A DNA stretch of 39,814 bases from positions 1 through 39,814 of the forward strand of contig CAJBBX010000172.1 of NCBI GenBank assembly GCA_903951425.1, in the 5' to 3' direction. A model generated the notes under the pieces. That model ran no database searches and was not told the DNA's origin. It worked only from the letters and a program-made list of their open reading frames with translations. This stretch comes from an uncultured Chthonomonas sp. (lineage in GTDB: Bacteria; Armatimonadota; Chthonomonadetes; Chthonomonadales; CAJBBX01). Position 1 is the stretch's first letter; each line of letters starts with the position of its first letter. Shown in pieces: positions 1 through 6,862 of the stretch. The translations under genes were made by a program, and so were the position numbers.

Positions 1-18
1 CTGAGTCTACCCGCAGGG

Positions 19-82
19 GTGAGGAGGTGAGGAGGTGAGGAGGTGAGGAGGTGAGGAGGTGAACGGGTGACGGGGGTGAACG
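19..82. repeat. 8-nt tandem minisatellite (GTGAGGAG)n
   Basis: Five perfect copies of GTGAGGAG run from 19 to 58. They pass into degenerate units GTGAACGG, GTGACGGG and GGTGAACGG up to about 82. The unit is too short and has no spacers, so it is not CRISPR. It lies beyond the 3' end of the decayed gene at 252-626 and shares GGTGAACGGG with the opposite-strand repeat at 205-244. Confidence 0.9.
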
Positions 83-204
83 GAATGAGCAGATTGGCGG
101 GGTGATAGGTATTCGTCGCAGGGACCCAAGCCGTCGGTCGAGTGACGGACCGCCGCCAGGCGGGCCGTCGTATCGAGACCACGGCCGCACCGCGCCGCCG
201 TTGC

Positions 205-244
205 CCCCTTCTTCCCTTCTCCCCTTCTCCCGTTCACCCCTTCG
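205..244. repeat. 8-nt degenerate tandem repeat (CCCCTTCT)n
   Basis: Five 8-nt units follow one another: CCCCTTCT, TCCCTTCT, CCCCTTCT, CCCGTTCA, CCCCTTCG. Read on the minus strand it contains GGTGAACGGG, which also occurs in the 19-82 array, so the two arrays are partly inverted copies. It begins a few bases past the stop codon of the minus-strand gene remnant. The 120 bases between the arrays hold no recognisable gene. Confidence 0.8.
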
Positions 245-251
245 GTGCCCC

Positions 252-626
252 TCACGGCGTCACGGTCAGCACCCCGCTGCTTCCGTTCGCCAGGTAGGTG
301 GCGTCGCCCCCGAAGGTGGCTACCATGGTGTGGCCGCCCAGGGCCATGCCGGCGGGCGCGTTGTAGAGCAGGGAGGCGCAGCCGGAGGCGTCGGTGGTCG
401 CGGAACCCAGGGCCACGCCGTCGAGCTAGTAGCTCACCGGCTTTCCGGGCAGCCAGACGTAGTCGGGCAGGCGCCGCAGGTAGGAGCGCAGGTAGGCCGC
501 TCCGCCCTACTTGATGGTCCGCGAGGCGAGCCAGAGGTAGGACGGGGCGCGGGAGATCCAGAGCGCCGCCGAGCCGCTGGAGGCCAGGTAGCCGCTGGTC
601 AGCCAGGGCCCCGCGAGTGTCCTCCA
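252..626 (-). pseudogene. Decayed bacterial Ig-like (Big-type) repeat domain, C-terminal remnant
   Basis: One minus-strand frame reads like the end of a secreted protein with bacterial Ig-like repeats. Near its end it has LDGVALGSATTDASG, then a GGHTMVATFGGDATYLANGS stretch, finishing in LTVTP and TGA (252-254). This is the usual last repeat of Big-type Ig domains in secreted proteins of Armatimonadota and relatives (recalled, not searched). The frame has two in-frame TAG codons, at 507-509 and 426-428, the latter where the family usually has Lys or Gln before LDG. Upstream the frame closes at a TGA around 627-629 and has no start codon. An ATG with a GGGAGGG ribosome site near 631 is in another frame. 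It is best read as a 3' gene fragment inactivated by nonsense mutation. Confidence 0.6.
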
Positions 627-933
627 TCATCGTTCAGTCCCTCCCAACGCAAAAACGCCCCGCCACAGGCAGAGCCCGGCCGTTTCGGCCAAGCATCATG
701 CCCGTAGCGGAGCGTGGAAAAGGGCTCCTTAGGAGGCGTTCCCGATATTCAGTTCCTCACGTACCCAGACAGACTACTCCCTCGCGTCCCCGGTGTCAAC
801 CCCACCAGACTCGTCTATGGCGTCTTCTCGCCGCGGTCCACCGGGTAGACTGCTCCTGTTAAGGCTACCCGTGCGGCTGATCCGGTTGGCACCCGCTGAC
901 ATGCCCGGGACGGCTACGTCCGAGGTGATCTCC
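627..933. other. Intergenic region upstream of the R-M operon
   Basis: No convincing gene is seen here. Near 680-695 there is a short hairpin GGCCG-TTT-CGGCC, and at 725-735 a small palindrome CTCCT-T-AGGAG. A -10-like hexamer TAGACT at 846-851 lies 82 bases before the methylase start, but no good -35 accompanies it. The reading frame of the methylase is open back to 793; that part is low-complexity Arg/Leu/Pro sequence and is not counted as coding. Confidence 0.4.
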
Positions 934-2619
934 ATGAACCAGTTGCGTCTGTTTCAGCTGCCACTTCTGCCTCTCACCCCGCCGGGGGTAGCGGCTGGCG
1001 CGGTCTTCACGAGGCCTTGGGTCGTGAGTCTCATCCTTGACCTCGTCGGCTACACGGTAGATCAGGACCTCGCGGGTAAGCTGATCATTGAGCCGTCGGC
1101 GGGGCATGGTGCGTTCCTCGGCGAGATCGTGAGGCGGCTCTTGGCGTCCTGCGCCCGCCGCGGCCTGGACGTGACGGTGGCGGCCAACGCCATCCTTGCC
1201 TGTGAGCTTGACGCCCGATCAGCGGCATCGGCGCGGAGCTTGGCCACTGGGCTAGTGGCAGCATCAGGATCGTCTCAGACCGACGCTCTGGAGTTAGGCG
1301 CCGCATGGGTGAAGACGTGTGACTACCTTCTGGAGTGCGACCCGCCAGCTCCGGCTGACTTCGTGGTTGGCAACCCGCCGTATATCCGGCTCGAAGACAT
1401 GGAGGAGCGGGCGGCGCGCTACAGGTCGGAGTACCCGACCATGGTGGGCCGGGCTGACATCTATGTGGCCTTCCTCGAAGCGGGCCTGCGGCAGCTCGCT
1501 CCCGGCGGCAAACTGGGCTTCATCTGCGCAGACCGCTGGATGCGCAATCAGTACGGTGCAGGCATCCGTCGCTTCGTGACGTCGGGATTCGCAGTGAACG
1601 CCATCGTGGAGATGCACAACGCCGTTGCCTTTGATGACGATGTCAGCGCCTACCCTGCGGTAGTCAGCTTGGAGCGAAGCGCCCAAGGCCCCGCAGTTGT
1701 GGCATGGGCTCAGGCAGGCGTTGAGGTCACAGGCGGGGCGCGCATTGCGCGGCATCTGCAAGCGGTGCGCGAGCATACGTCCGTCCCGCCCTTGGAGGGC
1801 ATCAGCGCTGCCCGTATTGACCAGTGGTTCACGGGTGACGACCCTTGGCCGTTAGTGGAACCGCAAAGGCTGGCCCTGCTCAGGCGGTTGGAACGGGCAT
1901 TCCCTAGCATCGAAGCGTCCGGAGCGGTGGTCGGCATCGGCGTCGCCACCGGTGCGGACGGCGTCTTTGTTACCAAGGACACCCAGGCGGTTGAGGCAGA
2001 CCGCTTGCTGCCCCTGGCCATGGCCAAAGACGCCCGAGGGGATGCGTTCGCTTGGTCGGGCCACTACCTCGTCAACCCTTGGGCTGACCACGGTCTGGCC
2101 GATCTGAATGCGTTTCCGCGGCTCCGCGCCTACTTCGAGCGGCATGCATGTGTGTTACGCGCCCGACACGTGGCGAGGAAGGGCGGCGGCTGGTTTCGCA
2201 CTATAGACCGTGTGGATACCCGACTAACCTCGCGGTCCAAGCTCTACCTGCCAGATTTCGCCGCTAGATCGTCGCCCATGTTGGATCCAGGTGGAACCTA
2301 TCCCCACCACAATGTCTACTTTATCTGCTCCGACGTGTGGGACTTGCAGGTCCTCGGCGGATTGCTGCTCTCGGATATAGCGCAGATGTACCTCGAGGCG
2401 TTCTGCGTCCGCATGCGTGGCGGCTATCTTCGTTTCCAGGCGCAGTACCTGCGGCGGCTCCGCGTGCCAAGGCCTGAGGCCCTCTCCGAGGCCCTGCGTG
2501 GCTCGCTGCGTGAGGCGTTCGTCAAGCGTGATACACGGCTAGCTACCCAGGTTGCGTTCGAGGCCTACGGCCTATCAGAGGAGGACCGCCATGCCGTCGG
2601 ATCTGTCTGCACGCTTTGA
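934..2619 (+). CDS. N6-adenine DNA methyltransferase of a type II R-M system (Eco57I-like fold)
   Basis: This protein of about 561 residues is predicted to methylate adenine N6 in DNA, protecting host sites from the nuclease encoded next. An S-adenosylmethionine-binding motif I is visible as EPSAGHGAFL (residues 53-62). The catalytic motif IV is GNPPYIR (NPPY at 147-150). This motif order (I before NPPY) fits the gamma/Eco57I-like class. Residues after about 350 would hold the target-recognition part. The start at 934 is chosen because GAGGTGATC (922-930), complementary to the 16S rRNA tail, sits just upstream; the frame is open to 793 without a comparable site. The 3' end overlaps the restriction gene by 29 bases, so the two are translated together. 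The sequence partner implies CTCGAG specificity; that is inferred from the nuclease, not from the methylase. Confidence 0.9.
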   Translation: MNQLRLFQLPLLPLTPPGVAAGAVFTRPWVVSLILDLVGYTVDQDLAGKLIIEPSAGHGAFLGEIVRRLLASCARRGLDVTVAANAILACELDARSAASARSLATGLVAASGSSQTDALELGAAWVKTCDYLLECDPPAPADFVVGNPPYIRLEDMEERAARYRSEYPTMVGRADIYVAFLEAGLRQLAPGGKLGFICADRWMRNQYGAGIRRFVTSGFAVNAIVEMHNAVAFDDDVSAYPAVVSLERSAQGPAVVAWAQAGVEVTGGARIARHLQAVREHTSVPPLEGISAARIDQWFTGDDPWPLVEPQRLALLRRLERAFPSIEASGAVVGIGVATGADGVFVTKDTQAVEADRLLPLAMAKDARGDAFAWSGHYLVNPWADHGLADLNAFPRLRAYFERHACVLRARHVARKGGGWFRTIDRVDTRLTSRSKLYLPDFAARSSPMLDPGGTYPHHNVYFICSDVWDLQVLGGLLLSDIAQMYLEAFCVRMRGGYLRFQAQYLRRLRVPRPEALSEALRGSLREAFVKRDTRLATQVAFEAYGLSEEDRHAVGSVCTL

Positions 2620-3328
2620 GGCTGCCGTCCAGAGCTTCTGGGCGACCCGCGATGCGCAATCGGACAAGCAGGCAGCCGGCGGCAAGCCCGATGCAGGCTC
2701 CAGAGGCTCCGTGACCGCCGGCGAGCACATGAATGGACTTGTGCACCTGGTAGTAGATATCCTCAAAGGCGCGGGCATCGAGGACTGCTGCATCCAGACA
2801 AAGGCCCATCTCGCGTTGCCCGGCTACTTCCGACCAGAAAAGAAGTGGGATCTGATCGTCGTCAAACACACGCAGTTGCTCTTCGCCATCGAGTTAAAAA
2901 GTCAGGTTGGTAGTGTCGCCAAAAACCTCAACAACCGGGCCGAGGAGGCAATTGGTAGCGCTGTGGACCTCTGGACCGCGTACCGCGAGGGACGCTTTGG
3001 CCAAGGGGCGCCGGCACCCTTCCTTGGCTATTTCTTCCTGCTTGAGGACTGCGAAGAGGTCCACAAACCGGTGAAGAGTATGGAGCCACACTTCGCAGTC
3101 GATCGCGTCTTCAAGGGCGCGAGCTACAGCCAGCGGTATGAGTGCCTGTGTCGTCGCCTAGTGCTGGAGCGGAAGTATAGCGCTGCGTGCCTTACACTCG
3201 CCACGAACGGCACACCCGCCCGCATCTCACACCCGTGCGAGGACCTTTCGTTTGGGCGATTCGTCGCTGAACTTCGCGGTGCGGCGGCCCGGTTTGCCGA
3301 AATCGGTAACCCGAGTACACCAGCCTAA
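2591..3328 (+). CDS. PaeR7I/XhoI-type restriction endonuclease
   Basis: The product has 245 residues, close to the length of PaeR7I, and the central region matches that family by eye. GYFRPEKKWDLIVV is followed by LLFAIELKSQVGSVAKNLNN, then the long AEEAIGSAVDLWTAYREG and PFLGYFFLLED blocks. The PD-(D/E)xK active site is D87 with E101-L-K103. Known members (PaeR7I, XhoI) cut CTCGAG, so that specificity is the prediction. The start at 2591 is supported by AGAGGAGG (2577-2584) six bases upstream, which lies inside the end of the methylase gene. The methylase-first order and the overlap fit a system where protection should appear before cutting. No control (C) gene was seen. Confidence 0.88.
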   Translation: MPSDLSARFEAAVQSFWATRDAQSDKQAAGGKPDAGSRGSVTAGEHMNGLVHLVVDILKGAGIEDCCIQTKAHLALPGYFRPEKKWDLIVVKHTQLLFAIELKSQVGSVAKNLNNRAEEAIGSAVDLWTAYREGRFGQGAPAPFLGYFFLLEDCEEVHKPVKSMEPHFAVDRVFKGASYSQRYECLCRRLVLERKYSAACLTLATNGTPARISHPCEDLSFGRFVAELRGAAARFAEIGNPSTPA

Positions 3329-3452
3329 GCCGCCACTGGTCGGCCAAGTCCGGCCATTACAGCCTCGCCATCGCTCACGCGCCAACCTGCGGCGACACCC
3401 GCAGCCAGGCGACGCCCGGCACGTGCGTCTCTCGCTCAGCCCACAGGGTCGC

Positions 3453-3638
3453 CTAATCGTACTGGGTCTCGCTCAGGAATGTGGTGTACATGCGCCGCAG
3501 CAGCATCAGGACGGCGAACACGAACATGGTCGCGCTCGCGTACAGAATGGCTGACACTCTGGCCAGGGCCACCTGCGCCCCCGCCACACCCGCCGCCACA
3601 CAGACCAGACCAACCGCCCAGAGCATTCGTCGAAGCAT
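3453..3638 (-). CDS. Small two-helix membrane protein, unknown function
   Basis: This is a 61-residue hypothetical protein. Residues about 5-27 (LWAVGLVCVAAGVAGAQVAL) and about 30-48 (ILYASATMFVFAVLMLL) form two hydrophobic helices with an Arg-rich start (MLRRM) and a short polar tail (RRMYTTFLSETQYD). The translation signal is good: GGAGGT lies seven bases before the ATG at 3638. It points away from the iron genes and converges on the restriction gene. No family was recognised. The ribosome site and two clean membrane segments are the only reasons to call it a gene. Confidence 0.6.
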   Translation of the reverse strand: MLRRMLWAVGLVCVAAGVAGAQVALARVSAILYASATMFVFAVLMLLRRMYTTFLSETQYD

Positions 3639-3802
3639 CTCAGCGACCTCCGTAGGTATCGGCTTTCGGTCAAGGCATGGAGGTTAGCGAGCCCATGCCC
3701 TCTCGCCACATTACCCTACTATGCCGGCGACCCCGGAAACGGAAGGCGCCCCCGGTGAATCTCTGCGGAATGCGCGGGAGGCCCACGGCGCCGGGCAAGC
3801 CA

Positions 3803-3845
3803 CCCCGTCGAGGGAGTCGGGGTCCTTCACTTCGTTCAGGACGAC
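3803..3845 (-). repeat. Dispersed short repeat, copy A
   Basis: Read on the minus strand this begins GTCGTCCTGAACGAAGTGAA. Thirty-two of its first 40 bases match copy B at 39770-39809. A third, shorter copy lies at 39429-39447. The family shape CCTGAxCxAxGxGAAGGxCC is found in intergenic DNA only in this window. Confidence 0.75.
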
Positions 3846-3867
3846 GTCAACGGCGCCGTGTCCCCCG

Positions 3868-3895
3868 CCACTCCCTACTCGCCACTCGCTACTCC
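3868..3895. repeat. 7-nt tandem repeat (CYACTCS)4
   Basis: Four consecutive 7-nt units: CCACTCC, CTACTCG, CCACTCG, CTACTCC. It lies between the dispersed repeat and the iron-block promoter. Confidence 0.75.
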
Positions 3896-3943
3896 TTGGA
3901 ACACCAGGCCGCCCTCTGCCCGAAGGACCCCCTGTGCCTGGTG

Positions 3944-3960
3944 CTGCGAACAAGTCGCAA
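3944..3960. promoter_or_regulatory. Candidate Fur-family operator O1
   Basis: CTGCGAACAAGTCGCAA matches 13 of 17 positions of the perfect palindrome at 4510-4526 and keeps the right arm AGTCGCAA intact. It abuts the -35 box of the promoter at 3961, where a bound repressor would block RNA polymerase. Confidence 0.5.
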
Positions 3961-3990
3961 TTGACCTGGCGGGTCGCGCTGGGGTAGACT
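3961..3990 (+). promoter_or_regulatory. Sigma70-type promoter of the Fur-family gene
   Basis: TTGACC (3961-3966) and TAGACT (3985-3990) are separated by 18 bases, giving a predicted transcription start near 3997. It is bracketed by operator copies at 3944-3960 and 4002-4018, which points to autoregulation of the gene starting at 4033. Confidence 0.6.
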
Positions 3991-4001
3991 ACCGGTTGTG
4001 A

Positions 4002-4018
4002 ATGCAACTGAGTCGCAA
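4002..4018. promoter_or_regulatory. Candidate Fur-family operator O2
   Basis: ATGCAACTGAGTCGCAA matches 15 of 17 positions of the perfect palindrome upstream of feoB. It lies just after the predicted transcription start and before the start codon at 4033, a typical repressor position. Confidence 0.65.
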
Positions 4019-4032
4019 CTGAGAGTGCAGCC

Positions 4033-4482
4033 ATGGCCTTAGCCGCCCGGGGATCGCTGGCCGAGGCGCTTAGCCTTCGCGGCATCCGGCTGACGCGCCA
4101 GCGGCGCCTCCTGCTGGAGGTGCTTGACAACGCCCCCGGCCACCTCAACGCTCGGGAGCTCCTCCAGGCCGCGCGTCGCACCGATCCCACCATCGACCGC
4201 GCCACCGTCTACCGCACCCTCCACCTGCTGAAGACCAGCGGCCTCGTCGACGAACTGGACCTCCTCCACCTGGAGGGCGAGGAGCACTACTACGAGCGCC
4301 GCCGCACCGGCGACCATGTACACCTCGGTTGCCCCCAATGCGGAACCATCAGCGAGTTCGAAACGGACCTTGTCTTGAAGCTCGCGCAGGAAGTGGCCCG
4401 GCGCGAGGGCTTCACGGCCACGGGTATCCGCATCGAGGTCCGCGGCATCTGCAAGGCGTGCAGCGAGGCACAGGTTCGATGA
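4033..4482 (+). CDS. fur: Fur-family metal-responsive transcriptional repressor
   Basis: The product is a 149-residue cytoplasmic DNA-binding protein. The N-terminal winged helix is visible as RGIRLTRQRRLLLEVL, then the recognition-helix region IDRATVYRTLHLLKTSGLV (about 54-72). The C-terminal dimerisation domain has GDHVHLGCPQCG (C100, C103) and ICKACSE (C140, C143), the two CxxC pairs that hold the structural zinc in Fur, Zur and PerR. Sequence alone does not tell which metal is sensed. The downstream feoB, sharing the same operator, argues for ferrous iron. Tandem operators around its own promoter indicate autoregulation. No strong ribosome site precedes the ATG. The gene is followed after 61 bases by feoB, with another operator in the gap. 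Confidence 0.9.
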   Translation: MALAARGSLAEALSLRGIRLTRQRRLLLEVLDNAPGHLNARELLQAARRTDPTIDRATVYRTLHLLKTSGLVDELDLLHLEGEEHYYERRRTGDHVHLGCPQCGTISEFETDLVLKLAQEVARREGFTATGIRIEVRGICKACSEAQVR

Positions 4483-4509
4483 GCATGGGGCGTTACCTTG
4501 TGCTTGGAT

Positions 4510-4526
4510 TTGCGACTGAGTCGCAA
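4510..4526. promoter_or_regulatory. Perfect 17-bp palindromic operator upstream of feoB (O3)
   Basis: TTGCGACT-G-AGTCGCAA is a perfect inverted repeat with a single central base. The inner TGCGACT-G-AGTCGCA has the 7-1-7 architecture of Fur boxes, although the bases differ from the E. coli consensus. It lies 17 bases before the feoB start, and near-copies flank the fur promoter, so the Fur-family protein is the natural candidate ligand. Confidence 0.75.
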
Positions 4527-4543
4527 CGGGAGGGCGGTCGACC

Positions 4544-6607
4544 ATGACGGTGACGCGAACTCAGGAGGCGCAGGCGCCTGGCCGCGACTTCCTGGCACGG
4601 GCCGGCGGCTGGGTTGCGAACACCCTCCGCTCGGCCGGCCGCACCGGCATCCGCGACGAGAAGGAGGCCGATCCCGGCGGCCGCAAGCGCGTCCTCATCG
4701 TCGGTAGCCCCAACGTGGGCAAGAGCGTCCTCTTCAACCGCCTGACGGGCCGCTACGTCGTCGTCTCCAACTACCCAGGCACCACGGTCGAGGTCTCCCG
4801 TAGCCGCATGACGCTGGACGGCGAGGAGGTCGACGTCGTCGATACGCCGGGCATGTACTCCCTCCGGCCCATCTCCGACGAGGAGCGCGTGGGCCGGCGG
4901 CTGCTCCTGAACGAGCCCGCCGACGTGGTCCTGCACGTCGTCGACGCCAAGAACCTGACCCGGATGCTCCCCTTCACGCTGCAGCTCATCGAGTGTGGAC
5001 TACCCGTAGCGCTCGTGGTGAACATGCTCGACGAAGCGGAGCGGCTGGGCATCACCGTTGACCTGAAGCGCCTGCGGGACGCGCTGGGCATCCCGGTGGC
5101 GGGCATCTCGGCCCTGCGCAATGCAGGGATGGACCAGGTGCGCGCCCTCATCCGCGCGCCTCGGTCCACGCCCACGCAGGCGGCGCCGGTGACCTATGAC
5201 GACGCCGTTGAGGCCGCTGTGGGCGCGGTGGCCGGCGCGCTTCCCGGGGGAGACCCCATCGCGCCGCGAGGCCTGGCGCTGCTCCTGCTGCAGGACGACC
5301 CTGAGCTGGCGCAGAGCCGCGCCACCGACGGCGGCGCCGGGCGCGCGCTGGCGGCGGGCCGCGATGCGCTGGGCGATGGCGTGGAGACCACGGTGGCGCT
5401 GCGCCGCCACGCCGCGGCCAGGGAGCTGGCGGAGTCCGCCATGCACCTCGCGGGATCGGGCAAGGTGGGCCTCGCCGAGCGCCTCAGCAGGCTCTGCACG
5501 TCGCCGGTGACCGGCGTGCCCGTGCTGGCGCTGGTGGTCTGGTTCGGGCTGTACCAGTTCGTCGGCGTCTTCGGCGGCGGGACGCTGGTGGGTCTGCTGG
5601 AGAAGAGCCTCTTCCAAGGGGTCATCAATCCGTGGGTCGAGGCGCACGTCCGCCAGTGGGTGCCCTGGCCATGGCTGGCGAGCCTCTTCGTGGGCGACTA
5701 CGGGATCTGGACGCTGGGCGTGACGTACGCCGTCGCGCTGGTCTTCCCCATCGTCGGCACCTTCTTCCTGGCCTTCTCCGTGCTGGAGGATAGCGGCTAC
5801 CTGCCCCGGCTGGCCATGCTGGTGGACCGGCTCTTCAAGTCCATCGGCATGAGCGGCAAGGCCGTGATCCCCATCGTGCTGGGCTTTGGGTGCGACACCA
5901 TGGCCACGCTAGTGACGCGCATCCTGGAGACGCGGCGGGAGAGGGTCATCGCTACGTTCCTGCTCTCGCTGGCGATCCCCTGCTCCGCGCAACTGGGCGT
6001 GATGACGGCCCTGCTGGCGGGCCACTCGCTGGCGTTCGGGCTCTGGACCGGCATCATGGTCGGCATCTTCATGCTGGTGGGTTACCTATCGGCGCGGCTC
6101 ATGCCCGGCGAGGCGGCCCAGTTCGCCATCGAACTGCCTCCGCTCCGCCTTCCGAGCCCGGCCAACGTGGCCATCAAGACCCTCTCGCGGATGCACTGGT
6201 ACTTCCTCGAGGTGCTGCCCCTGTTCGTCATCGCCAGCGTCGGCATCTGGCTGGCGCAGATGGCGGGCCTATTCGACCTGGTGATCCGGGGCTTGCATCC
6301 GGTGGTCCACCTGCTCGGCCTGCCGCCGGCTTCCGCCGAGGCCTTCCTGTTCGGCTTCTTCCGCCGCGACTACGGCGCTGCGGGCCTCTACCGCCTGCAC
6401 CAGTCCGGCGGTCTCGACGGGCGGCAGCTACTGGTGAGCGTGGTGGCGCTGACCATCTTCCTGCCCTGCGTCGCCCAGTTCCTGATGGTCAAGAAGGAGC
6501 GGGGGGCGCGCGCCGCGCTGGGGATGTCGGCCTTCATCTTCCCCTTCGCCGTGGGCGTCGGAGCGCTGCTGAACTGGGTGCTGACGACCCTGAGGATCGC
6601 GCTATGA
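4544..6607 (+). CDS. feoB: FeoB ferrous iron transporter
   Basis: This inner-membrane ferrous iron transporter of 687 residues has an N-terminal GTPase domain. G-motifs: G1 GSPNVGKS (54-61), G2 within VVVSNYPGTTVEV, G3 DTPGMYS, G4 NMLD, G5 SALRNAG. A roughly 150-residue linker leads to the Gate/nucleoside-recognition membrane domain. Membrane segments include GVTYAVALVFPIVGTFFLAF and the conserved VIPIVLGFGCDTMATLVTR; the last helix is near FIFPFAVGVGALLNWVL. About 48 residues precede G1, an unusual amphipathic/basic extension (DFLARAGGWVANTLRSAGRTG). The start at 4544 follows GGGAGG (4528-4533). FeoA is missing from the neighbourhood. The stop overlaps the ATG of the next small gene (ATGA). 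Confidence 0.95.
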   Translation: MTVTRTQEAQAPGRDFLARAGGWVANTLRSAGRTGIRDEKEADPGGRKRVLIVGSPNVGKSVLFNRLTGRYVVVSNYPGTTVEVSRSRMTLDGEEVDVVDTPGMYSLRPISDEERVGRRLLLNEPADVVLHVVDAKNLTRMLPFTLQLIECGLPVALVVNMLDEAERLGITVDLKRLRDALGIPVAGISALRNAGMDQVRALIRAPRSTPTQAAPVTYDDAVEAAVGAVAGALPGGDPIAPRGLALLLLQDDPELAQSRATDGGAGRALAAGRDALGDGVETTVALRRHAAARELAESAMHLAGSGKVGLAERLSRLCTSPVTGVPVLALVVWFGLYQFVGVFGGGTLVGLLEKSLFQGVINPWVEAHVRQWVPWPWLASLFVGDYGIWTLGVTYAVALVFPIVGTFFLAFSVLEDSGYLPRLAMLVDRLFKSIGMSGKAVIPIVLGFGCDTMATLVTRILETRRERVIATFLLSLAIPCSAQLGVMTALLAGHSLAFGLWTGIMVGIFMLVGYLSARLMPGEAAQFAIELPPLRLPSPANVAIKTLSRMHWYFLEVLPLFVIASVGIWLAQMAGLFDLVIRGLHPVVHLLGLPPASAEAFLFGFFRRDYGAAGLYRLHQSGGLDGRQLLVSVVALTIFLPCVAQFLMVKKERGARAALGMSAFIFPFAVGVGALLNWVLTTLRIAL

Positions 6608-6801
6608 CACCCGTGATGACCACCTGCGCCTTCTGCGGCCATCCCTTCACGGAGGAGGAGGGCGCCACCTCCTGCGGGGCCTGCGCCGCGTTCGGCGGAT
6701 GCCGCAAGGTGAAGTGCCCCGGCTGCGGCTACGAGACGCCCCAGACCTCGCCGCTGGTGCGGTGGCTCATGGCGCTCAAGGCGGGACGGAAGGCGGCGTA
6801 G
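6604..6801 (+). CDS. Small Cys-rich (zinc-ribbon-like) protein coupled to FeoB
   Basis: The 65-residue protein starts at the ATG that overlaps the feoB stop codon (ATGA), so it is translationally coupled to the transporter. It has seven cysteines in three CxxC pairs, CAFC (8-11), CGAC (24-27) and CPGC (38-41), plus C33. The short basic tail WLMALKAGRKAA has no membrane segment. The pattern could bind zinc or an Fe-S cluster. By position it resembles the small accessory proteins found after feoB in other phyla (FeoC or FeoB-associated Cys-rich proteins), but it is not recognisably homologous to them. A role as an iron- or redox-sensing partner of FeoB is inference. Confidence 0.75.
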   Translation: MTPVMTTCAFCGHPFTEEEGATSCGACAAFGGCRKVKCPGCGYETPQTSPLVRWLMALKAGRKAA

Positions 6802-6862
6802 GGCAGTGCGGGGCGGGCCGCCCACCCAGTCGCGGCGGGCATCAGCGCCATGATCGGCCATC

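Larger units (their letters stand above)
3639..3943. other. Intergenic region with short repeats
   Basis: No gene is supported in this stretch between the small membrane protein and the iron-block promoter. It holds one copy of a dispersed repeat (3803-3845, minus) and a 7-nt tandem repeat (3868-3895), and is otherwise unremarkable GC-rich sequence. Several short open frames cross it but lack ribosome sites. Confidence 0.5.

Noticed and set aside
19-82. CRISPR array
   Set aside because: Units of 8 bases are contiguous, with no spacers and no cas genes.
680-735. Short hairpins as a terminator or riboswitch
   Set aside because: Stems are only five base pairs and no gene end or leader fits them.
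5890-6603. Long frame upstream of the Cys-rich protein
   Set aside because: It is an out-of-frame shadow of feoB. Only the last 65 codons, from the ATG at 6604, are supported.
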